A stretch of DNA of 10,406 bases from Bacteriovoracaceae bacterium UBA1511 (lineage in GTDB: Bacteria > Bdellovibrionota > Bacteriovoracia > Bacteriovoracales > Bacteriovoracaceae): NCBI GenBank assembly GCA_002323535.1, contig DCQT01000053.1:1-10406 (forward strand). Direction: 5' to 3'. This document shows positions 1 to 5,910 of the stretch, piece after piece. The first letter of the stretch is position 1. Each line of letters starts with the position of its first letter. Position numbers and translations under genes: made by a program. The notes below the pieces were generated by a model that saw only the letters and a program-made list of their open reading frames with translations, was not told the DNA's origin and ran no database searches.

Positions 1-138
1 ATAACCACTTATTACAAAAAATACGTCAACTCCAATGTATCCACCAGAAAATAGGCTCCAACCCGCGTGAAATAAAATGACAGGAATGACAGCAAAAGCT
101 CTTAGGCCATCAATTTCACTTCTGTACTTTAAACTCAT
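1..138 (-). CDS. Acyltransferase-3 (OafA-like) membrane protein, N-terminal fragment
   Basis: This is the first 46 codons of a gene that runs off the left edge of the window. The protein begins MSLKYRSEIDGLRAFAV and continues to a GGYIGVDVFFVISGY stretch. That is the typical start of the acyltransferase-3 family, integral inner-membrane enzymes that move acetyl or other acyl groups onto LPS O-antigen, peptidoglycan or other extracellular glycans. The family's R-x10-H motif is present as Arg13 and His24, with the first transmembrane helix around residues 14-30. The ATG at 138-136 has a GGGAG ribosome binding site 7 nt upstream. That site lies inside the last codons of guaA, whose stop is only 4 nt away, so the gene is probably co-transcribed with guaBA. 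The acceptor cannot be told from this fragment. The family assignment is firm; the specific role is unknown. Confidence 0.85.
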   Translation of the reverse strand, partial: MSLKYRSEIDGLRAFAVIPVILFHAGWSLFSGGYIGVDVFFVISGY

Positions 139-142
139 ATCT

Positions 143-1693
143 CTACTCCCATTCAATAGTACCTGGAGGTTTGTCCGTAATATCATAGACAACTCGAGTT
201 ATCCCTGCGACCTCATTTGTAATTCGACGTGAAACAGTGCTTAAAAACTCATAAGGCATATTGGAAAAAGTTGCGGTCATCCCATCACTTGAATTGACCA
301 TCCTAAGACATATAACTTCTTCGTATGCCCTTTCATCACCTTTTACACCAACTGTTTTTACCGGCAGGTAGACAGTTAGAGCTTGCCAAGTTGCCTGATA
401 AAGATTCGCCCGTTTTAACTCCTCAAATAGGATCTGATCACTTTTTCCTACTCGCTCAACTCGCTCAGGCGTCAGCTCACCAAGAACCCGAACTCCAATA
501 CCCGGGCCAGGAAACGGGTGACGATGCACCCAGTTATACTCTAAGCCGAGCGCTTCACCTAATTTTCGAACCTCATCCTTAAATAAATAGCGAAGAGGTT
601 CAAGAAGCTTTAGTTTCATGCGTTCAGGAAGCCCTCCTACATTGTGATGAGATTTAATAGTTGAAGAGATTCCCTCCTCCCCGTGCGGACTGACGCTCTC
701 AATAACATCTGGATACAAAGTCCCTTGAAGAAGGTGCGTAAATTTAATGCCATGATCATTTTCATACTCGTGAACTTTTTGTTCAAAAACAGAAATGAAC
801 TCATGCCCAATAACTTTTCTTTTCGCTTCAGGTTCATCAACACCTTTAAGTTTCGAGAAAAATTGTTTTTTTGCGTCAACGATTTGAATATTAAGTTTTG
901 TTTTTTCCTGAAGCACATGAATATGGCTGATATCCTGAGGACGAAGAAGACCGTGATCCACAAAAAAACAGTGTAGATTTTCCGTGTTGATTTGCTCACA
1001 TAAAGTGGCTGCAACAAGGGAATCAACTCCACCTGAAAACGCGCAAAGAATTTGAGCGTCTTTTTCTTTTTTTACCACTCCTAGCGCTTCTTCGAGCATT
1101 TCACTATCACCCCAATCACTTTTTAGGCCCGCAACCTTTTTAAAAAATGCTATAAGAATTTCTCTCCCATGTTCAGTGTGCTCAACTTCCGGGTGAAATT
1201 GAAGGCCCCAAACAGGCCTAGAGTCATGACAGATACCAGCGATAAACCCATTTTGAGATTTAAGCATTATCTTAAAGTCTGATGGGACTTTTGAAACGTG
1301 ATCAAAGTGACTCATCCAAGAATTAAATGAAGAACTTAGCCCAAAATTTTCAACACTATCTTCAAATTGAATTTTTGAAAGTCCGTATTCTCCACTTGTG
1401 CCCTTTTCTACCTTTCCCCCAAGCACGTGCCCCATTATTTGCATGCCATAACAAATTCCAAGGATGGGAAGTTTTTCTTCATTGAAAATAAAAGAATAAT
1501 CACGTGGGTCTTTAAATATTGACTGAGGCCCTCCGCTCAGAACTAAGGCTTTAGGGCGAATACCTTCACTCCATCTTTTTTGAAGAGTATTGTAAGTAAT
1601 TATCTCACTACTAAAACCAATCTCGCGACTTCGCCTTGTAATAAGTTGCGTGTACTGAGAACCAAAATCAACAATCCAAACTGATGTATTCAT
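143..1693 (-). CDS. guaA: GMP synthase (glutamine-hydrolysing)
   Basis: This cytoplasmic enzyme converts XMP to GMP using ATP and glutamine, the last step of de novo guanine nucleotide synthesis. All three domains are visible in the 516-aa product, close to the usual ~520 aa. The class I glutamine amidotransferase has its nucleophile in GICYGMQ (Cys81) and the His/Glu of the triad in FHPEVE (His167, Glu169). The ATP pyrophosphatase domain has the P-loop SGGVDS at 220-225. The C-terminal dimerisation/XMP domain has HPFPGPG near 392-398 and ends in KPPGTIEWE. An in-frame ATG lies 6 nt further upstream (1699-1697), but the AAGG at 1704-1701 is only 1 nt from it and 7 nt from the ATG at 1693, so the inner start is preferred. 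The guaB stop codon overlaps this ribosome binding site, indicating a tight guaBA operon. Confidence 0.98.
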   Translation of the reverse strand: MNTSVWIVDFGSQYTQLITRRSREIGFSSEIITYNTLQKRWSEGIRPKALVLSGGPQSIFKDPRDYSFIFNEEKLPILGICYGMQIMGHVLGGKVEKGTSGEYGLSKIQFEDSVENFGLSSSFNSWMSHFDHVSKVPSDFKIMLKSQNGFIAGICHDSRPVWGLQFHPEVEHTEHGREILIAFFKKVAGLKSDWGDSEMLEEALGVVKKEKDAQILCAFSGGVDSLVAATLCEQINTENLHCFFVDHGLLRPQDISHIHVLQEKTKLNIQIVDAKKQFFSKLKGVDEPEAKRKVIGHEFISVFEQKVHEYENDHGIKFTHLLQGTLYPDVIESVSPHGEEGISSTIKSHHNVGGLPERMKLKLLEPLRYLFKDEVRKLGEALGLEYNWVHRHPFPGPGIGVRVLGELTPERVERVGKSDQILFEELKRANLYQATWQALTVYLPVKTVGVKGDERAYEEVICLRMVNSSDGMTATFSNMPYEFLSTVSRRITNEVAGITRVVYDITDKPPGTIEWE

Positions 1694-1702
1694 CGTCATA
1701 CC

Positions 1703-3169
1703 TTATGAGATAGAATAATTAGGAGCTTCTTTTGTGATCATCACATCATGTGGATGGCCTTCTTTTAAAGAAGCTTGAGTAATTTTTATAAATTCAGCTC
1801 GCTCAACTAAATCTTTTAGTGTCGGCGCCCCCAGGTAACCCATCCCAGCTCTCACCCCACCAAGAAGTTGATAAACATTACTTGCAAGGCTACCGCGATA
1901 AGGAACCTGCCCCTCGATCCCCTCAGGAACAAGTTTGTTCATTTCTTCTACATCCCCTTGACCATAACGATCTTTACTACCTTTGGACATGGCTCCAAGA
2001 GAACCCATTCCACGATAAACTTTATAACTTCTTCCTTGATAAAGAATTCGCTCTCCTGGAGTTTCATCGCACCCAGCAAACAAACTTCCGAGCATCACAC
2101 AACTGGCGCCCGCGGCAAGGGCTTTGGTGATATCACCTGAGTACTTAATTCCACCATCTGCGATAAAAGGAATCCCTTCTTTAAGACAAACATTCGCACA
2201 ATCCAAAAGTGCACTAAACTGTGGAACACCAATTCCAGCGACAACTCTAGTAGTACAAATTGATCCAGGGCCTATACCTACTTTTATGCCATCAACACCA
2301 GCAGAGATTAAATCCTTACATGCCTGAGCTGTTGCAACGTTCCCTGCAATTATATCAACACCACTAAATTGTTTTTTTAATTTTTTAACTGCACCTAGAA
2401 CCCCTTTGGAGTGTCCATGAGCAGTATCAACGACGATTGCATCCACTCCTGCTTCAACTAAAGCCGCGGCACGATCAAACTCTTTTGGTGCAACTCCCAT
2501 GGCGGCTGCACAACGAAGCCTCCCTAGATCATCCTTTGATGAGTTTGGATGGCTAATTGTATTTTTAATATCCTTAATCGTAATTAAGCCACTGAGTTCA
2601 CCGCCTTTATTCACAACGGGAAGTTTTTCTATTCGATGCTTGTGAAGAAGTTTTTTTGCTTCCTCCCTATTACTGCCGTCCATTGTTGTGACAAGATGTT
2701 CTTTTTTAGTCATCATATCTTTTACTTTTTTCGAAAGGTTATCTTCAAACTGCACATCTCTTCCTGTGAGAATACCAACTAGTTTATTCTCTGAATCAAC
2801 AACCGGAAATCCTGTGATCTTATGCTTTTTAGTCTCATTTAAAAATTGTTCTAAAGTTAAATCAGGGGAAATTGTCACTGGGTCACTTATCATTCCGGAT
2901 TCAAAACGCTTAACCTTGCGAACTTCCTCCGCCTGGCTTTCTGGTGTTAAGTTTTTATGAACAACACCTATTCCTCCCTCTTGCGCCATAACAATGGCTG
3001 CTGGTGCCTCTGTTACAGTATCCATCGCCGCAGAAACAATTGGAATGTTGAGATCAATATTTCTAGATAATTTTGTCTTTAAATCAGCGTCACTTGGAAG
3101 AATTGACGAGGCCATTGGCTTTAAAAGAACGTCATCATATGTATAGTAACTGTCTATTTTTTTTGACAC
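1703..3169 (-). CDS. guaB: Inosine-5'-monophosphate dehydrogenase
   Basis: This cytoplasmic enzyme oxidises IMP to XMP with NAD+, the committed step to GMP, and feeds guaA directly downstream. The product is 488 aa, a standard length for bacterial IMPDH. A TIM barrel begins at YDDVLLKP (residues 11-18) and is interrupted by two CBS domains at about 92-205. The catalytic loop GPGSICTTR places the nucleophile at Cys305, and the mobile flap carries Arg401-Tyr402. The phosphate-binding GGI (339-341) and GSLFAG (361-366) segments are also present. The start is GTG (3169-3167), with GGAG 6 nt upstream; no in-frame ATG near this point gives a complete N-terminus. A 318-bp leader precedes it. The CBS pair, which in this family binds adenine and guanine nucleotides allosterically, appears intact. 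Confidence 0.98.
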   Translation of the reverse strand: MSKKIDSYYTYDDVLLKPMASSILPSDADLKTKLSRNIDLNIPIVSAAMDTVTEAPAAIVMAQEGGIGVVHKNLTPESQAEEVRKVKRFESGMISDPVTISPDLTLEQFLNETKKHKITGFPVVDSENKLVGILTGRDVQFEDNLSKKVKDMMTKKEHLVTTMDGSNREEAKKLLHKHRIEKLPVVNKGGELSGLITIKDIKNTISHPNSSKDDLGRLRCAAAMGVAPKEFDRAAALVEAGVDAIVVDTAHGHSKGVLGAVKKLKKQFSGVDIIAGNVATAQACKDLISAGVDGIKVGIGPGSICTTRVVAGIGVPQFSALLDCANVCLKEGIPFIADGGIKYSGDITKALAAGASCVMLGSLFAGCDETPGERILYQGRSYKVYRGMGSLGAMSKGSKDRYGQGDVEEMNKLVPEGIEGQVPYRGSLASNVYQLLGGVRAGMGYLGAPTLKDLVERAEFIKITQASLKEGHPHDVMITKEAPNYSIS

Positions 3170-3268
3170 GTATTACTCCGAATAAATCAATACTTAAATT
3201 ATCGATTTCATTTAAAAAAATCGAAAGAGAGATTAATCTGCCTAAATTAAGTAAAAGAAAGTTTGTTT

Positions 3269-3299
3269 ATATTCAGTTTTTCAAAAACCCAGCGAATAT
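3269..3299 (-). repeat. Imperfect inverted repeat in the guaB leader
   Basis: The outer arms ATATTC (3299-3294) and GAATAT (3274-3269) flank a nearly contiguous inner pair GTTTTT/AAAAAC. The spacing between outer and inner arms is unequal (5 nt against 1 nt), which fits a bulged RNA hairpin better than a symmetric protein operator. It lies 100 nt upstream of guaB, just downstream of the candidate -10 box. It has no T-run behind it on the minus strand, so it is not a classic terminator. Function unknown. Confidence 0.35.
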
Positions 3300-3301
3300 A
3301 A

Positions 3302-3307
3302 ATTATA
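3302..3307 (-). promoter_or_regulatory. Possible -10 box of the guaBA promoter
   Basis: On the minus strand this is a perfect TATAAT, about 130 nt upstream of the guaB GTG. The best -35-like hexamer nearby, ATGACA (3325-3320), is only 12 nt away, too close for a standard sigma-70 pair, and no extended TG is present. In such AT-rich DNA the hexamer could occur by chance. Confidence 0.25.
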
Positions 3308-3487
3308 TATGAAACCAACTGTCATGAATTTTGCGCCGTATTCCTATAAATGATTATCTTTCATATAGAACAGCCATTATCACCTAGCACTTTAAAAGCG
3401 TTGGATATGTTCGATGCATAGTTTTTTTCAAATTGCTTTAAGTGAAATTTTTTTATTTATTTAAATAGATGGATTAGTATTACTTCT

Positions 3488-4486
3488 TTAATACGATTCA
3501 AAATAATCCATTTTAAAAGACTCTAGTTCATTCACAAGTTGTCTTATTGACGCATCATACTTTCTTTGATTTTTATATTGCTTAAATAAATCTTGTCTAA
3601 ATTTTGATGGTTTTGGTTTTGCCTCTGAGGCAGGTTTTCTTCTAGGCATAAATTTTTCTTTTGCTTTGAAAAAATGATTCACTTTGACTTTCGGATATTT
3701 ATAAACAACCTTTTTTTTACGGTACTTTCTAAGATTTTCTTCTAGAGCAATCTTTTGTAATTTTTGGCCCTCTACTTCAGCGGTCCTCTGGTTTTTTAAT
3801 TTGGGTAAAGAGGCGATCTCTCTTCTTATTTTAATCTTCCTCAAAGGAAATGAAGATTTTTCAATTGGTGCTCTTTTTGACCTGACAAATGAAAACAGTG
3901 TTTTAATTTTTTTATATGAGCTCTCACCAATCTCACTCTGCGGTCTTGGACGTCCTAAATCCTCCACTGGATTAATAATTGAAAAACTACCAGGAGAAAT
4001 AAATACTTCAAATTCTTTTTGAGCAAGGTTACTCATCCTAGATAGTCCATCGATGGAAACATATTGAGTAACTGAGTCGGATGGATTGTAACTAAAAACC
4101 CCCTCTCCCTCTTCAAGCTCCACTCTAGTGTTTCCTGACAATAAAACTGTTTCAACTTTTTTATTAAGCTGAACCCAAAGCATACCTTTTTTCAAGGTGT
4201 ATGTGTTTAGGCCAAGTTGCAACGAGGTCGAACCACTTAAGTTAATAAGTCGATCTTTATAATCTAAGAATTGAGCAAAGCTACCAAGCTCAACGATTAT
4301 CTCATCGTTGACTGAGAGATGGTCTCCTTTTTTAGCTGACACGAACCCCCCGCTCTTAACTATAAAGACGTTGCCATTGATATTGTTTAAAACACCTAAC
4401 GGAGCCGCCATTGACCCAAGACAGAAGAGAAAGATAGCAACCGCACAAAGTGGATATTTAAAATTTAAAATTTTTATAGATTTCAT
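3488..4486 (-). CDS. Exported FecR-domain-like protein with a basic C-terminal half
   Basis: I do not recognise a named gene. The 332-aa product starts with a signal peptide (MKSIKIL, hydrophobic core, then SMA before residue 28), with no lipobox. Residues about 32-150 resemble a FecR-type beta domain: repeated Gly-Asn-Val strands, KKGDHLSVNDEI, a short 'LGSFAQFLDYKDRLINL' section and an SLQLGLNTYTL strand. Residues about 192-314 are unusually basic, roughly one in three Lys or Arg, and probably poorly ordered, before an acidic end. It probably sits in the periplasm or at the envelope, and could bind an anionic partner such as LPS, cell-wall polymer or nucleic acid; that is inference. The ATG at 4486 is preferred over an in-frame GTG at 4498 because it puts the signal peptide at the N-terminus and has GGA 7 nt upstream. 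The start lies 29 nt inside the upstream TPR gene, so the two are co-expressed. FecR-like domains outside iron sensing are common and mostly uncharacterised. Confidence 0.75.
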   Translation of the reverse strand: MKSIKILNFKYPLCAVAIFLFCLGSMAAPLGVLNNINGNVFIVKSGGFVSAKKGDHLSVNDEIIVELGSFAQFLDYKDRLINLSGSTSLQLGLNTYTLKKGMLWVQLNKKVETVLLSGNTRVELEEGEGVFSYNPSDSVTQYVSIDGLSRMSNLAQKEFEVFISPGSFSIINPVEDLGRPRPQSEIGESSYKKIKTLFSFVRSKRAPIEKSSFPLRKIKIRREIASLPKLKNQRTAEVEGQKLQKIALEENLRKYRKKKVVYKYPKVKVNHFFKAKEKFMPRRKPASEAKPKPSKFRQDLFKQYKNQRKYDASIRQLVNELESFKMDYFESY

Positions 4487-5159
4487 AGTAGTGTCCACTT
4501 ATAAGTTCCCATTCCTTGGTATTTCTGTACTTTTTTCTAAATTCCTCTACGACATTAAAAAACTTCTTCTTTTCACCTTGCCTCAGGTCAATCAATCCAA
4601 TCCATAATTTCGCTCCTCTCAAATGATCCGAAGTCGGAAACTCTTCAACTATTTTCACAAATGATTTTCGTGCCCAAGAGTCATAAACCTTGGCCTCGTA
4701 TGCAGCGACGCCTGCATTATAAATTAAATGATCATTTATTTTTTCGTTTTGTGGAAAGGCATTTAAGATCGTTTGATAATATTGAGCCGACCTTACAAAT
4801 TCTTTTTTCGAAAAGGACTCCTTCGCCGAACTCCAAAGTTGAGAAAAGTCCCATCGATATGTTTTTAACTCAACAAGGTCATTTTTTGGGTCAACTGGCT
4901 CATAGCTAGCGGGGCGCCTTAAAATTTTATCCTCAAGCTTAAGCGCTAAAATACTATTTTCATTCTCAAATTTTTTTATTTTAAATTCGTAATCTTGAAG
5001 CTTTTTTTTGAGGATATTATTTTGCTTAATTAGACTTAGACTTACCCTTTCGTAGTTATTTATCTTTTTTGCCCTGGTAATGAAACTACCCGCAACTCCA
5101 AAAAAAATAACACCCAATAACCCTGCGTTAATTGAAAAAAATATTTTTGCCATTTTCAT
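4458..5159 (-). CDS. Membrane-anchored coiled-coil/TPR protein
   Basis: I do not recognise a named gene. The 233-aa product has one hydrophobic segment at about residues 5-28 (signal anchor or signal peptide). A heptad-like coiled coil rich in Lys, Glu, Leu and Asn follows at about 35-80. A C-terminal helical region (about 105-230) has TPR/CpoB(YbgF)-like units, with segments such as EFVRSAQYYQTILNAFP and AAYEA followed by a second 'FVKIVEEFPTSDHLRGAK' unit. This order resembles CpoB-type envelope scaffolds, but no Tol-Pal gene is nearby. The ATG at 5159 has GAGGA 8 nt upstream; an in-frame TTG directly before it and a later ATG (5153) are less likely. Its 3' end overlaps the FecR-like gene by 29 nt, which suggests the two products act together at the inner membrane/periplasm face. 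The domain assignment is fair; the function is unknown. Confidence 0.75.
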   Translation of the reverse strand: MKMAKIFFSINAGLLGVIFFGVAGSFITRAKKINNYERVSLSLIKQNNILKKKLQDYEFKIKKFENENSILALKLEDKILRRPASYEPVDPKNDLVELKTYRWDFSQLWSSAKESFSKKEFVRSAQYYQTILNAFPQNEKINDHLIYNAGVAAYEAKVYDSWARKSFVKIVEEFPTSDHLRGAKLWIGLIDLRQGEKKKFFNVVEEFRKKYRNTKEWELISGHYYEIYKNFKF

Positions 5160-5199
5160 CAAACAAATCCTCTTAGATTTTTTTGATTAATCGGCATTT

Positions 5200-5230
5200 A
5201 AAAAAGGATCTCTAAATAATTTTTCGAGAT
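5200..5230 (-). terminator. Terminator-like hairpin after the HNH gene
   Basis: On the minus strand ATCTC (5230-5226) pairs with GAGAT (5212-5208). A possible AAA/TTT extension lies inside, and CC plus a run of six T follows (5207-5200). It starts 17 nt after the HNH stop codon. The stem is short and AT-rich, so it is weak. If active it would separate the HNH transcript from the TPR/FecR-like pair. Confidence 0.45.
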
Positions 5231-5247
5231 GGAAAGGTTTACCTAGT

Positions 5248-5763
5248 CTAGGCAGCCACCTTTTTTGACCTGAACCATTCATGCCACTCATCTGGATCAT
5301 CCTGTCGTAACTTAAGAATTATCTGAGGAGACCAATTGGGTTTTTTAGGGACTTTATTTAGCTTCAAACCCGCCTCTTTAAGTAATTTATTACCTTTTTT
5401 TCCGTTACACTTAGAACAGGCTGCAACAACATTCTCCCATGTATTTCTTCCCCCTCTGCTCGTTGGAATAACATGGTCTAATGTTAAATCCTTAGGGTGG
5501 AACTTCCCATGGCAATACTGACAAATAAAATCATCTCTATATAAGACGTTGAATCGACAGAATTTTATCGATTTTTTTGCTTTGTGCAGACTGAAAAGTC
5601 TCAGAATCTTAGGCAACTTAAATGCGTCGTGGGTTGATCTAATAAAAGTAGAAGAGTAATCAGTTACAGCCTCGGCTCTACCTGTTATCAATAAAATTAT
5701 GGCCCTTTTCCAATTTATTACTTCGACCGGGTAATACGAACTGTCCAGCAATAGCGTCCTCAT
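5248..5763 (-). CDS. HNH endonuclease family protein
   Basis: The 171-aa product belongs to a widespread group of small standalone HNH proteins that share an N-terminal region like LLLDSSYYPVEVINWKRA followed by an HNH domain. Zinc-binding pairs are CQYC (Cys81, Cys84) and CSKC (Cys116, Cys119). The catalytic signature is LTLDHVIPTSRGG (Asp96-His97) followed by ENVVAAC with Asn111 and the terminal Asn120. These are the residues expected in an active metal-dependent nuclease. No methylase, intein, intron or phage gene is adjacent, so a restriction or homing role is not supported. The cellular role of this family is not established. The ATG at 5763 has AAGGA 6 nt upstream. It is transcribed divergently from dsbD across a 147-bp region, and a weak terminator follows. 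Confidence 0.9.
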   Translation of the reverse strand: MRTLLLDSSYYPVEVINWKRAIILLITGRAEAVTDYSSTFIRSTHDAFKLPKILRLFSLHKAKKSIKFCRFNVLYRDDFICQYCHGKFHPKDLTLDHVIPTSRGGRNTWENVVAACSKCNGKKGNKLLKEAGLKLNKVPKKPNWSPQIILKLRQDDPDEWHEWFRSKKVAA

Positions 5764-5819
5764 GGAGCTTCCTTTTGTTGGTTGCGTTTATAAATTTTTT
5801 TCGTCTACCCTTGAGAAAT

Positions 5820-5828
5820 ATTTTAGCA
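5820..5828 (-). promoter_or_regulatory. Extended -10 promoter element for the HNH gene
   Basis: The minus strand reads TGCTAAAAT, a good match to an extended -10 (TGnTATAAT with one change), about 57 nt upstream of the HNH start codon. No clear -35 hexamer is present at 17 nt, which is tolerated in extended -10 promoters. It lies in the 147-bp region between the divergent HNH and dsbD genes. Confidence 0.4.
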
Positions 5829-5862
5829 CAGCTTCATGTCCAAAAGCCTATTCAATCAGCGC

Positions 5863-5875
5863 TATCATATATAAA
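5863..5875 (+). promoter_or_regulatory. Possible -10 region of the dsbD promoter
   Basis: The plus strand contains overlapping -10-like hexamers, TATCAT (5863-5868) and TATAAA (5870-5875), 36-48 nt upstream of the dsbD start. I see no good -35 at 16-18 nt from either, so this is a weak call in AT-rich DNA. Confidence 0.25.
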
Positions 5876-5910
5876 ATAAACAAAATCAATAACTTCTAAG
5901 GAAACTCCTG

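Larger units (their letters stand above)
3170..3487. other. Gene-free leader between FecR-like gene and guaB
   Basis: This 318-bp stretch is very AT-rich and holds no convincing coding frame on either strand. Reading toward guaB it contains a TATAAT hexamer (3307-3302), an imperfect inverted repeat (3299-3269) and the GGAG ribosome binding site of guaB (3179-3176). No convincing terminator follows the stop codon of the FecR-like gene on the minus strand, so some read-through into guaBA is possible. I recognise no purine, guanidine or ppGpp riboswitch core. Confidence 0.6.

Noticed and set aside
325..582. Plus-strand open frame of 85 codons within guaA
   Set aside because: It is antisense to a highly conserved coding region, has no family resemblance and lacks a ribosome binding site. 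The same applies to the other antisense frames within guaA, guaB, dsbD and gpsA.
637..1032. Minus-strand open frame of 131 codons inside guaA, in another frame
   Set aside because: It overlaps the P-loop part of guaA completely and has a low-complexity composition unlike any family I know. It is a shadow frame.
3384..3419. Eleven-codon minus-strand mini-ORF in the guaB leader, a possible leader peptide
   Set aside because: It has no ribosome binding site, no purine-related codon bias and lies upstream of the candidate promoter.
3421..3458. Plus-strand terminator-like element (TTTCA/TGAAA followed by a T-run)
   Set aside because: No plus-strand gene lies upstream of it, the stem is only 5 bp with a 12-nt loop, and in AT-rich DNA this is expected by chance. 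On the minus strand, where it would be needed, no T-run follows.
3170..3487. Purine or ppGpp riboswitch ahead of guaB
   Set aside because: I could not find the conserved core sequences of these riboswitches on the minus strand; only an AT-rich inverted repeat is present.
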